Shown here: piece by piece, positions 14,585-22,190 of the stretch | Numbering within the stretch: position 1 is the first letter of the stretch | Layout of the letters: each line of letters starts with the position of its first letter | NCBI GenBank assembly: GCA_012512905.1 | Contig: JAAZDF010000042.1 | Location: 1 to 33,959, forward strand | Reading direction: 5' to 3' | Length of the DNA stretch: 33,959 nt | From: Clostridium sp. | Lineage (GTDB): Bacteria; Bacillota; Clostridia; Clostridiales; Clostridiaceae | Notes under the pieces: generated by a model | Seen by the model: the letters and a program-made list of their open reading frames with translations, nothing else | What the model was told of the DNA's origin: nothing | Database searches by the model: none | Translations under genes and position numbers: made by a program

Positions 14585-15727
14585 TTAATATCTAAAGTTT
14601 GCGATTACACCTGAATCATAATCAAGTTCATCATTTGGCACAATTAGAACTTTAGATTTATTCTTAAGGGATAATATAGCAATATCATTCAGAATATCAT
14701 TATTTATATTCTTATCAATATTAGCGAATCCATTTTCTTTATTAACTTTACCATTAACAATAAAATCTCTTTTTATTAGTATTGAGTAAATTCTCCCTTG
14801 GAAGGCAGCTATTGAAATTTCATTTAAATCAGAAGATGAAAGTTCAGTATTTTTATTAATTTCATAGTTGTTTTTTATAGCAGCAACTTCACTTGTATAA
14901 TCTGGTTTTAATATACTCCAAGCTTCAGTTCTTATTTCATCTAAACTCATAGAAGCAGGGTTTTTTCTTATAGAATCTTCAAGCAAATTATTACTATGAC
15001 TTAAAGATTTAAAAAGTTTATTATGTTCAGGTAATGAAAGAAGAATTAACGGTACTTTAGCATCTTTAGAATAATTATCATTAATATATCTATCAACCAT
15101 TCTGAAAAATCTTATATTATCATTTTTATCTTTTTCATTGGCTGTTTCACTTCCACCCCTGTAAAGTGTATCTCCTCTAGAACCCAGGCTTTGAGCAGTA
15201 ACATTATGTTCTCTTTGCTCATCTTCATATATGTCGGAAATGGAAAATTTTTCGTCTTCTGGTATTTGAACTTCACGTATAGCATATCTATTACCTTCAT
15301 AAAGTTTAAATTCTTTTTTATCAAGAGCGAGCACTCGATAATTATCATTTGTTTGATAAGCATTTAAAAGGGGTTTAATATAAAAAGCGTCAGAAACTTG
15401 ATAAAATGAATCTAAGTCTCTTTGAAGCTTATATAAATATATGTCTTTTTTGTCTGCAAGTACAGCAAGGCTGTCTAATTGATAATTCCAAAAGTCATTA
15501 TCACTTGCTAAATTATTTAATTCCTTAAGAGTTTCTTTAAAGTCACCATAGTTTTTATGTTTTTTTATCTCTGTTTCAACTTTTCTAATTAAATTCTTAA
15601 ATAAAATAGAATTTTCATTAGCTCCTGTTGAAAATCTTGTAGTTGGTAAATATATTGAGATAAAGGGACCTTCATTATTATTATTAAGTATTTCCTCTGA
15701 AAAATTATTTAAAATATTATAATTCAT
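14585..15727 (-). CDS. Bacterial archaeo-eukaryotic release-factor-like protein (baeRF, family 3-like)
   Basis: The 380-residue protein fits the baeRF group, bacterial relatives of eukaryotic/archaeal eRF1 and Pelota. Visible landmarks are the N-terminal strand PFISIYLPTTR (about 21-31), a long helix with KNLIRKVETEIKKH, the segment QLDSLAVLADKKDIYLYKL and the following FYIKPLLNAYQTNDNYRVLALDKK, the central YRGGSETANEKDKND leading into RFFRMVDRYI, and KVPLILLSLPEHN, which corresponds to the eRF1 domain-3-like part; no GGQ peptide-release tripeptide is present. Such proteins have been proposed to act in ribosome rescue, and the eRF1-related protein Balon binds the A site during hibernation. 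A role here is inferred by relation. AAGGAGG precedes the ATG. It is a single gene, with L25/Ctc, a general stress ribosomal protein, encoded upstream on the same strand. Confidence 0.72.
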   Translation of the reverse strand: MNYNILNNFSEEILNNNNEGPFISIYLPTTRFSTGANENSILFKNLIRKVETEIKKHKNYGDFKETLKELNNLASDNDFWNYQLDSLAVLADKKDIYLYKLQRDLDSFYQVSDAFYIKPLLNAYQTNDNYRVLALDKKEFKLYEGNRYAIREVQIPEDEKFSISDIYEDEQREHNVTAQSLGSRGDTLYRGGSETANEKDKNDNIRFFRMVDRYINDNYSKDAKVPLILLSLPEHNKLFKSLSHSNNLLEDSIRKNPASMSLDEIRTEAWSILKPDYTSEVAAIKNNYEINKNTELSSSDLNEISIAAFQGRIYSILIKRDFIVNGKVNKENGFANIDKNINNDILNDIAILSLKNKSKVLIVPNDELDYDSGVIANFRY

Positions 15728-15858
15728 AAATTCCTCCTTAAAATAGTAGCTTAAAACTCTTATAACTTCATTATATGCTATAAAGTTAAAAATTCCATGA
15801 ATAATTAAAAAATTATATGAAACTATTATAAAATAAGATACCGAAACTTTATTTCAAT

Positions 15859-15886
15859 GAAAAAAGAACCCACTAATGGGTTCTTT
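15859..15886 (-). terminator. Terminator after the L25 gene
   Basis: A perfect ten-base stem AAAGAACCCA/TGGGTTCTTT with loop CTAA, followed by T residues on the minus strand. Confidence 0.85.
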
Positions 15887-15921
15887 GAATAATTTATAAA
15901 TTATTTATATAATTTTCTATT

Positions 15922-16572
15922 TTATTCTTCTTCTTCCTCTTCTTCAGCTTCTGTTATTACTTCCACTTCTGCAGAGATTTCTTCTTCATCGATATCTTCT
16001 TCCTCTTCTTCTTCCTCTTCTGCAAGTGAAGAAATTACTATTCCTACCAAACTATCTAGGTCGTCTAGAACTTCCATAGTTTCAGGAACTTCAAGTTCTG
16101 ATATTAAAACTGTGTCATTAAATTCAAACTCTGAAACATCAACTACGAATTTTTCTGGAAGATCTTCAGCAGGTCCTCTTAATTCGATTTCACTAGTTTC
16201 AAGTTGGAAAATCATTAGCTTAGGCTGTAAAACTTCTTCTCCAATAATTTCAACAGGTATAGCAACTGTAATAATCTCACCTTTTTTGATTACTTGCATG
16301 TCTATATGCTGTACTTTTCCAGTAAGATGATCTAGTTGAACTTCTTTAACAATTACGTTAAACCCTTTATCTAATCCTTCTATTGGAATTATTGATGTTT
16401 TTGTATTTTCTTTAAGAAGTTTAAGCAGAACTGGTTCTTCTATTTCTACAGGGATAGAATGTACATATTCTTCTTCTGCACCATAGATAACTCCAGGAAT
16501 AAAGCCTTCTCTTCTTAAGCGTTTAGCTTTGATGTCACGTCTTTTTTGTATTTGATATACTGTATTACTCAT
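15922..16572 (-). CDS. rplY: Ribosomal protein L25/TL5, Ctc type, with acidic tail
   Basis: L25 binds 5S rRNA in the large subunit; the two-domain Ctc/TL5 form is a general stress protein in Bacillus. With the ATG at 16572 it has 216 residues. The 5S-binding domain is about 1-92 (RRDIKAKRLRREGFIPGVIY and the region ending VQHIDMQVI), and the all-beta TL5 domain runs to about 183 (AIPVEIIGEEV, ELRGPAEDLPEKFVVDV). The last 33 residues are almost pure glutamate with a few hydrophobics. GAGGAG is seven bases before this ATG; a longer frame would add 13 residues without a ribosome binding site. It is a single gene with a strong terminator. Confidence 0.93.
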   Translation of the reverse strand: MSNTVYQIQKRRDIKAKRLRREGFIPGVIYGAEEEYVHSIPVEIEEPVLLKLLKENTKTSIIPIEGLDKGFNVIVKEVQLDHLTGKVQHIDMQVIKKGEIITVAIPVEIIGEEVLQPKLMIFQLETSEIELRGPAEDLPEKFVVDVSEFEFNDTVLISELEVPETMEVLDDLDSLVGIVISSLAEEEEEEEEDIDEEEISAEVEVITEAEEEEEEE

Positions 16573-16726
16573 ATTATCACTCCTCATACTATTTATATCC
16601 TTGAATAACATTTATTATTGTACATCATTTAAAGAGAAATTACTAATAATAATAAAAATTAAAACATATAAAAAGAAAAGTTTACAAAATGGACACATAT
16701 AAGGTGGTTATTATTTTCAGTACTTT

Positions 16727-16749
16727 CACTAAAGTTTACAACTTTAGTG
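16727..16749. promoter_or_regulatory. Perfect 10-3-10 inverted repeat (operator candidate)
   Basis: CACTAAAGTT at 16727-16736 and AACTTTAGTG at 16740-16749 flank TAC. It is 12 bases upstream of the -35 of the next promoter, and no T tract follows either arm, so an operator is likelier than a terminator. No matching regulator is nearby. Confidence 0.5.
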
Positions 16750-16761
16750 TTTTGAAACTCT

Positions 16762-16790
16762 TTGTAAGGATATAAGCATGATGATATAAT
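16762..16790 (+). promoter_or_regulatory. Promoter of the Gfo/Idh oxidoreductase
   Basis: TTGTAA and TATAAT are separated by 17 bases, with an extended TG one base before the -10. Confidence 0.65.
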
Positions 16791-16835
16791 AATACTAATA
16801 AGACTTTCTTTTAGCTTGAAAGGATGGGTAAGATA

Positions 16836-17897
16836 ATGGAAAAAATAAATATTGGATTTATTGGATGTGGGAAAATTGCTCAGAAAAGGCACATCCCAGA
16901 AGCAAGTAAAAATGAAAATGTTAATATTGTAGCCTATTGTAACAGAACAGTAGAAAAAGCTGAAGAAATGGCAGATATGTATGGTGGCTCTGTATACTCT
17001 AACTATCAAGAAATTTTAAATGATTCTGGTATTGATGCTGTTGTAATTAGTGTTGCAAATATTCTTCATGGAGAAATTGCAATAGAAGCTTTAAAAAAAG
17101 GTAAACATGTTCTTTGTGAAAAACCAATGGCGACAACTTTAGAAGAAAGTATTGAAATGGTTAAAGTATCTAAGGATACAGGAAAAGTTCTTAATATAGC
17201 TCATAACCAGAGATTAAAACCAATTCATCTTGAAGCTAAAAAGCTTATAAGAGATGGTGCCATAGGTAAAGTTTTGACTTTCAGCACAATTTTTGGAAAC
17301 AAAGGACCAGAAGAATGGAGCTCAACTCCTGGAAAAGATGTATGGTTTTTTTATGAGGATGCTGCAGGCATAGGAGTTATGGGAGATCTCGGGATACATA
17401 AAATTGATTTAATATCATATCTTCTTGATGAAAAGGTTATAGAAGTTATGTCTATGATGGAAACTTTAGACAAGAAGAGTAGCAGTGGAGATTTTATAAG
17501 TGTTGATGATAATGGAGTGTCCATTTTAAAGTTGAGCAATAATATTATGGGGACTATGAGCGTTAGTTGGACTCACTATGGCGCAGAAGATAAAAGTACT
17601 ATTATTTACGGAAAAAAAGGGATTATGTATATTTATGATGATCCTAACAATCCTTTAAAAGTTATTAATAGTGATGGAAAAACAAAAATTTATAAAAATT
17701 CATTTGTTAATGTAAAAGAAGAAGAATTATCATCAGGGGTTATGGATGTATTTATAAAGGGTATATTAAATGAAGAGGACACTATATTATCAGGAGAAAA
17801 AATCCTGCCGGCTATGAGAGCTGTTTTTGCGAGTGAGGAATCTTATCAAAATAAAAAGCTAATAAATATTCCGGAAAATAAAAGAATCAAAATATAA
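16836..17897 (+). CDS. Gfo/Idh/MocA-family NAD(P)-dependent oxidoreductase
   Basis: This family oxidises or reduces sugars, inositols and related alcohols. With the ATG at 16836 the protein has 353 residues and starts directly with the nucleotide-binding strand: INIGFIGCGKIAQKRHIP (GxGxxA near 10-15). HVLCEKPMATT carries the EKP motif (95-97), whose lysine is catalytic, and VMGDLGIHKIDL provides the conserved Asp and His of the active site. AAGGATGG is correctly placed for this ATG; the alternative ATG at 16824 would lie inside that ribosome binding site. It is a single gene with its own promoter and an upstream perfect inverted repeat. The substrate is unknown, since no sugar transport or catabolic genes adjoin it. 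Confidence 0.92.
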   Translation: MEKINIGFIGCGKIAQKRHIPEASKNENVNIVAYCNRTVEKAEEMADMYGGSVYSNYQEILNDSGIDAVVISVANILHGEIAIEALKKGKHVLCEKPMATTLEESIEMVKVSKDTGKVLNIAHNQRLKPIHLEAKKLIRDGAIGKVLTFSTIFGNKGPEEWSSTPGKDVWFFYEDAAGIGVMGDLGIHKIDLISYLLDEKVIEVMSMMETLDKKSSSGDFISVDDNGVSILKLSNNIMGTMSVSWTHYGAEDKSTIIYGKKGIMYIYDDPNNPLKVINSDGKTKIYKNSFVNVKEEELSSGVMDVFIKGILNEEDTILSGEKILPAMRAVFASEESYQNKKLINIPENKRIKI

Positions 17898-18022
17898 AAA
17901 ATATTTTAATTTATACCTTTAATGCTGCGCTAAATAAGGTTATATAAGGAAGATTAATATAAAAATCAAAAGAATAGCTTTATTTATAGTATAATTATAA
18001 TATTAGGAAAGGAGTGCTTAAT

Positions 18023-18358
18023 ATGCTTAATGTGGTAAAGAAAGATGGAAGAATAGATAAGTTTAATATTGAAAAAATAAAAACTTCTGTGGGGAATAGT
18101 GCATCAGATTCCAATATTCAATTAACAAAAAAAGATTTGGACATTATTGCTAGGGAAACTAAAAGAACTATTGTCGAGGTAAGAGGAGAAAACGGACAAA
18201 CGTCTTCTTATGAAATAAGAGGAGTTATCGTAAGAGTTCTAAAAGAATTAGGATTCAGACAGATTGCAGAAGATTTTTACAAAGGTGAAAAGATTAGAAT
18301 GAGAGAAGATATAATAAGAAAAAGAGAAGAAGAGGAAGAGTTTGAAGATAAAGAATAA
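18023..18358 (+). CDS. Stand-alone ATP-cone domain protein
   Basis: The 111-residue protein is nearly all ATP-cone: VVKKDGRIDKFNIEKIKTSV opens the domain, TKRTIVEV and SYEIRGVIVRVLKELGFRQI follow as in the nucleotide-sensing domain of ribonucleotide reductases and NrdR, and DFYKGEKIRMRED closes it. The tail is a charged helix ending in acidic residues. The zinc ribbon of NrdR is absent, so it is not NrdR itself, and no reductase is nearby. The start is set at the ATG at 18023, eight bases after AAAGGAG; a GTG at 18014 overlaps that ribosome binding site. It precedes rapZ by 16 bases, so they share a transcript. It may bind ATP/dATP and regulate a partner; the partner is unknown. Confidence 0.82.
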   Translation: MLNVVKKDGRIDKFNIEKIKTSVGNSASDSNIQLTKKDLDIIARETKRTIVEVRGENGQTSSYEIRGVIVRVLKELGFRQIAEDFYKGEKIRMREDIIRKREEEEEFEDKE

Positions 18359-18374
18359 CTATGGAGGATAAAAG

Positions 18375-19244
18375 ATGGAACTTATTATTGTAACTGGAAT
18401 GTCTGGATCTGGGAAATCGATGGCGGTAGATGCTTTAGAGGATATAGGCTATTACTGCGTTGATAATCTACCACCAGAATTTATTTATCCTTTTGCAAAG
18501 CTAACAATACAGTCAAAAGGCCGAGAAGATCACTTAGCTCTTGTTGTAGATTCTAGAAGTAAAGATGTTTATACAAAACTGAAAGAAGAATTAGATAATT
18601 TAGATAGTCATAAAATTAGATATAAAGTAATATATTTAGATACTTCAGATGAAGTTTTACTTAATAGATATAAAGAAACTAGAAGAAAACATCCTCTTAT
18701 GGATAGCAAAATCACATCATTATCAGAGGCTATTAAACTTGAAAGAAAGTCTTTTGAAACTATATATAGCATATCAGATTATATTATTGATACAACTTTT
18801 TTAAGTAATAATGATCTAAAAAAAGAAATCAGAAATTTGTTTATTTATGAAAGTAGTCATTCTATGCAAGTTAAAGCTGTTTCTTTTGGCTTTAAATTTG
18901 GAATACCAAATGATGCAGATTTAGTCTTTGACCTTAGGTATCTTCCAAATCCATTTTATGTAAAGGAACTTAAAAACAAAACAGGAATGGATGATGATGT
19001 TTTTGATTATGTAATGAGTAATAACCTTTCTGAGACTTTATTTAATAAATTAATAGATCTTATAGAATATTTGCTTCCTCTTTATAGAGAAGAAGGTAAA
19101 AGTCAGTTAGTTGTTGCTTATGGCTGTACAGGCGGTAAACATAGGTCTGTGTCATTTGCAAGAAGGACTTCTGAATACTTAAATTCAAAGGGAATAAATG
19201 TAGTTACTCAGCATAGAGATATAGAAAGAAAATCTAGAGCATAG
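18375..19244 (+). CDS. rapZ: RapZ/YvcJ nucleotide-binding protein
   Basis: RapZ proteins are P-loop nucleotide-binding proteins; in E. coli RapZ guides RNase E to the small RNA GlmZ and senses glucosamine-6-phosphate, and the Bacillus homologue YvcJ affects competence. The 289-residue length is normal. Walker A GMSGSGKS spans 8-15, DIGYYCVDNLPPEF follows, and the C-terminal half has SFGFKFGIPNDADLVFDLR, FLPNPFY-like LPNPFYV and VVAYGCTGGKHRSV. GGAGG precedes the ATG. In many Firmicutes rapZ is followed by yvcK and whiA; here a radical SAM gene follows instead and an ATP-cone gene precedes. Confidence 0.96.
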   Translation: MELIIVTGMSGSGKSMAVDALEDIGYYCVDNLPPEFIYPFAKLTIQSKGREDHLALVVDSRSKDVYTKLKEELDNLDSHKIRYKVIYLDTSDEVLLNRYKETRRKHPLMDSKITSLSEAIKLERKSFETIYSISDYIIDTTFLSNNDLKKEIRNLFIYESSHSMQVKAVSFGFKFGIPNDADLVFDLRYLPNPFYVKELKNKTGMDDDVFDYVMSNNLSETLFNKLIDLIEYLLPLYREEGKSQLVVAYGCTGGKHRSVSFARRTSEYLNSKGINVVTQHRDIERKSRA

Positions 19245-19324
19245 TTTTAAAAAGGCTTGTAAAATTTCAATTCTTGTTATAAAATATTATTTTGAGAAAA
19301 TATTTGAATAGATTGGTGGATACT

Positions 19325-20263
19325 TTGAATAAATTTGGTAATAAAAGATATAATACTTTAAACTATTTTCTTAGAAATAAATTTGGTGAAAAAATAGTTA
19401 AAGTAAGTTTAGATGGAGGTTTTTCATGTCCCAATAGGGATGGAAAAATAAGCACTAAAGGCTGTACTTTTTGCAGCGAAAGAGGATCCGGAGATTTCTC
19501 TCCCAGTGCAGACTTAAGTATTAGTGATCAGTTTAAAAAGTCTAAGTTAAGGACTAAATCTAAATGGAAAAACAGAAAATATATTGCATATTTTCAGGCA
19601 TATACTAATACCTATGATAATCCTGAAAAATTAAGAGATAAATATAATGAAGCTTTAAATCAGAAAGATGTAGTTGGAATATCAATTGCAACAAGACCTG
19701 ATTGTTTAGATAGAGATATTTTACAAGTTATTAAAGAAATAAATAAAAAAACATATGTTATAATAGAGCTTGGACTTCAAACAATAAGCGAGAGGGTATC
19801 GAAAGAAATAAATAGAGGTTATAGATTAAGTGTATTTGAAGAATCTCTTAAAAAACTTCGTGATATCAATGTAGATGTTGTTGTTCATGTTATATTTGGT
19901 TTACCAGGTGAAACAAAAGAAGAAATGTTTGAAACTATAAAATATTTAAGTAATAAGGATATTCAAGGAATTAAATTTCATCTTCTTCATGTTATGAAAA
20001 ACACACCACTAGAAAATCAATATAAAAATAAAGGGATAGACTTTTTGACGGAAAAAGAGTATATTTACTTAGTATCAGAGTCTATTGCAATGTTACCAAC
20101 AAATATTGTTATACATAGATTAACAGGAGATTCACCGAGAGATTTACTTATAGGACCTATGTGGTCTTTAAATAAATGGTCTGTTTTAAATGGTATTGAT
20201 AATTATCTAAAAGATAAAAATTTGTACCAAGGAGAAAATTTTAATATAGGGAGCAATAATTAA
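19325..20263 (+). CDS. Radical SAM protein, YtqA/TIGR01212 type
   Basis: The protein matches the YtqA-like radical SAM family: GGFSCPNRDGKISTKGCTFC carries the iron-sulfur cysteines in the family's unusual C-x13-C-x2-C spacing, followed by GSGDFSP, AYTNTYDN, ISIATRPDCL, IELGLQT and FGLPGETKEEM. The start is uncertain. The frame is open from a TTG at 19292, but an extended -10 (TGTTATAAA, 19275-19283) would start transcription almost there and no ribosome binding site precedes it. TTG at 19325, after GGTGGA and matching the family's usual opening NKFGNKRYNTLNYFLR, is preferred, giving 312 residues. Homologues are implicated in tRNA or metabolite modification, but the reaction is not settled. 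Its stop overlaps the comB start by one base. Confidence 0.88.
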   Translation: MNKFGNKRYNTLNYFLRNKFGEKIVKVSLDGGFSCPNRDGKISTKGCTFCSERGSGDFSPSADLSISDQFKKSKLRTKSKWKNRKYIAYFQAYTNTYDNPEKLRDKYNEALNQKDVVGISIATRPDCLDRDILQVIKEINKKTYVIIELGLQTISERVSKEINRGYRLSVFEESLKKLRDINVDVVVHVIFGLPGETKEEMFETIKYLSNKDIQGIKFHLLHVMKNTPLENQYKNKGIDFLTEKEYIYLVSESIAMLPTNIVIHRLTGDSPRDLLIGPMWSLNKWSVLNGIDNYLKDKNLYQGENFNIGSNN

Positions 20264-20976
20264 TGAAAATTGATGTCGTTATAACAGGTAATAATGTTAC
20301 TACAGATATAGTGAAGGATAAAGTAGTAATAGTCATAGATATTTTAAGAGCAACGTCAGTTATTATTACAGCGATTTCTAATGGTGCTAAGAGTGTTATA
20401 CCAGTAACTAATGTAGAAGAAGCTCTAAAAATAAGAAATAAAATGGAAAATGTTGTTTTAGGTGGAGAAAGAAAAGCTAAGAAGATAGATGGATTTGATT
20501 TGTCCAATTCACCTTTAGAATATTCCAAGGAAAATATACAAGATAAAAATGTTATTTTAACAACAACGAATGGAACAAAAGCAATAACAAGATCAAGCTC
20601 AGCTGATAAGGTTTATATTGGCTCACTTTTAAACGCAAAAGCAGTGGCTAGAAAAGTAAATGAAGAAAATAAAGATATCGTAGTAGTTCTTGCGGGAACT
20701 AATGATAAATTTTCAATAGATGACTTCTTGGCAGCGGGAGCTATAATAAATGATATACTTGAAATCAAAGAATACAATCTTACAGACATAGCAAAGACTT
20801 CTTTACTTTTATTTAATACAAATTCTGATTTAGAAGAACTTATTTCAAATGCTTATCATTATAATTTGCTTTTGGATTTAGGTCTTCATGGCGATATAAA
20901 GTATTGTCTTGAAAAAGATATTTTAAATATTGTTCCAGAATTTAAAAATGGCATAATAAAAAATTATGAAGATTAA
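20263..20976 (+). CDS. comB: ComB-like 2-phosphosulfolactate phosphatase family protein
   Basis: ComB removes phosphate from 2-phosphosulfolactate in coenzyme M synthesis of methanogens, and homologues are scattered through bacteria. The 237-residue length is typical. Family landmarks are VIVIDILRATSVIITAISNG (33-52), GGERKAKKIDGFDLSNSP, LTTTNGTKAI and VVLAGTNDKFSIDDFLAAG, with acidic residues suited to magnesium binding. Its ATG overlaps the stop of the radical SAM gene (TAATG), indicating translational coupling. None of the other coenzyme M genes (comA, comC, comDE) lies here, so the bacterial substrate may differ. A bidirectional terminator follows. Confidence 0.88.
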   Translation: MKIDVVITGNNVTTDIVKDKVVIVIDILRATSVIITAISNGAKSVIPVTNVEEALKIRNKMENVVLGGERKAKKIDGFDLSNSPLEYSKENIQDKNVILTTTNGTKAITRSSSADKVYIGSLLNAKAVARKVNEENKDIVVVLAGTNDKFSIDDFLAAGAIINDILEIKEYNLTDIAKTSLLLFNTNSDLEELISNAYHYNLLLDLGLHGDIKYCLEKDILNIVPEFKNGIIKNYED

Positions 20977-21011
20977 ATTAGATTTTAATAAGGGAATGAT
21001 TTTTTCAAGTA

Positions 21012-21055
21012 AAAAAGAGTATTTTTCATTTTAAAGAAAAATACTCTTTATTTAT
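21012..21055. terminator. Bidirectional terminator after comB
   Basis: A perfect 14-base stem AAAGAGTATTTTTC/GAAAAATACTCTTT around an eight-base loop, with A and T tracts outside, between convergent genes. Confidence 0.85.
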
Positions 21056-21532
21056 TTAAAAGTCTAAAGCATCCATAACATCAGTTATTAAAAGATCTAT
21101 ATCTTCGGCAGATAGGTTCTCTTTAATTTCATAGTAAGGAGTAATCATACACTTGCGATCAAAAAGCCTAAATACCTCTACCATTATAGGGCTATTCTGA
21201 GGTTCAACTGATTGAGTATTATCTCCTCTATAAGAAAGAACTCCTAAAAACTTTGCTCCCTTTTTCACATGGTCCATAACATCATTTACTAAAGGTAGAA
21301 TAAACTGCCTTGTATACTCTTTAAATTCTTCTGTATTTCTATCTTCTTCAGTAATTTCTCTTTCAAGTTTAAGACTATAATAATTATCTATATTTGGAAT
21401 TTGAACTAACTGAACATTTAAATCTGTTAAGTCTTTTATTACAGGTATAGGACCCTCTGTTAGCCTTTTATCTTCAGCAAGAGCTAATTGATTTAAAATA
21501 CTATGAGTAACTACCATTATTTTTTTATCCAT
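21056..21532 (-). CDS. TudS/CD3072-related desulfidase-like protein without the cluster cysteines
   Basis: The 158-residue protein follows the pattern of the CD3072 branch of TudS-related (DUF523-like) putative desulfidases, which carry an iron-sulfur cluster on three cysteines. In family members I recall, the landmarks are SHCxLN, QLPCPE and a late SPTC. Here the equivalent places read VTHSILNQ (Ser11), VQIPNID (Asn47) and YRGDNTQSVE (Ser108), while LKLEREITEEDRNTEEFKEY between them is preserved in style. The only Cys is 128, elsewhere. A cluster-dependent reaction is therefore unlikely, and the protein may be a binding or regulatory derivative. GGAGGT sits six bases before the ATG at 21532 and three before a tandem ATG at 21535. 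The family relation is from memory and should be checked. Confidence 0.6.
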   Translation of the reverse strand: MDKKIMVVTHSILNQLALAEDKRLTEGPIPVIKDLTDLNVQLVQIPNIDNYYSLKLEREITEEDRNTEEFKEYTRQFILPLVNDVMDHVKKGAKFLGVLSYRGDNTQSVEPQNSPIMVEVFRLFDRKCMITPYYEIKENLSAEDIDLLITDVMDALDF

Positions 21533-21605
21533 CATCGTACCTCCACTATTATATAATTATAGTATACATTAAATAATATATAATTCAATTGCTTACAACT
21601 AAACT

Positions 21606-21633
21606 TTGCTAATAAGGTTAAATATGCTATAAA
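21606..21633 (+). promoter_or_regulatory. Promoter of the barnase/barstar operon
   Basis: TTGCTA and TATAAA are 16 bases apart, and TGC directly precedes the -10 (extended -10). The start codon is about 45 bases downstream. Confidence 0.55.
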
Positions 21634-21678
21634 TAAATAGATAATAGTTGAAAATTACATTAGAGAGGAGCAGATTTA

Positions 21679-22176
21679 ATGAAATCCAAAAATAAAATTA
21701 TATCAAGCTTACTTGTAGGTGCTATAATTATCCTATCCTTATTGGGATTTGAAATAGATTTTAATAATTTTTTATCAGGAAGTGACAACACAGAGAAAAT
21801 AGTTGAACAGAAATCAGATGAAAAAATTGATATTTCTGAAGATGGATATTATACAAGTAAAGAAGACGTTTATAAATATATAGATAAGTATGAAAAACTT
21901 CCTAATAATTATATAACTAAAAAAGAAGCTAAAGACTTAGGCTGGGATAGTAAAAAAGGTAATCTTTGGGATGTTAGTAATAAAAAAAGTATAGGTGGGG
22001 ATTATTTTGGGAATAGAGAAAATAAACTTCCAGATAAAAATGGTAGAAAATGGTATGAGTGCGATATAAACTATAATGGTGGCTATAGAGGAAAGGAAAG
22101 AATCGTATTCTCAAATGATGGGCAGATTTACTATACGGATGATCACTATAATTCATTTATTAAGCTCAGCGATTGA
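21679..22176 (+). CDS. Barnase-type ribonuclease (N1/T1 family), secreted or membrane-anchored
   Basis: The 165-residue protein begins with a basic stretch and a hydrophobic helix (about 7-24), a signal peptide or anchor without an obvious AxA cleavage site. After an acidic linker, the domain from about 62 matches barnase closely: YIDKYEKLPNNYITKKEAKD, LGWDSKKGNLWDV, IGGDYFGNRENKLP and WYECDINYNGGYRGKERI. The catalytic residues are all present: Glu127 (barnase Glu73), Arg137 and Arg141 (Arg83 and Arg87) and His156 in DDHYNSF (His102). It cleaves single-stranded RNA and would be toxic in the cytoplasm; the next gene encodes the inhibitor. The two genes are 14 bases apart with their own promoter. 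Confidence 0.93.
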   Translation: MKSKNKIISSLLVGAIIILSLLGFEIDFNNFLSGSDNTEKIVEQKSDEKIDISEDGYYTSKEDVYKYIDKYEKLPNNYITKKEAKDLGWDSKKGNLWDVSNKKSIGGDYFGNRENKLPDKNGRKWYECDINYNGGYRGKERIVFSNDGQIYYTDDHYNSFIKLSD

Positions 22177-22190
22177 TAAAGGTGCATGAT

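Noticed and set aside
16659-17009. Open frame of 116 codons on the minus strand between L25 and the oxidoreductase
   Set aside because: It overlaps the start of the well-supported Gfo/Idh gene, has no ribosome binding site and has a low-complexity aromatic composition typical of antisense frames in AT-rich DNA.
19418-19477. Wide spacing of the radical SAM cysteines as an anomaly
   Set aside because: The long first interval followed by CxxC is the normal arrangement in the YtqA/TIGR01212 family.
20263-20976. comB as evidence for an archaeal origin or coenzyme M synthesis
   Set aside because: Promoters, ribosome binding sites and neighbouring genes are bacterial, base composition matches the surroundings, and ComB homologues occur in many bacteria.
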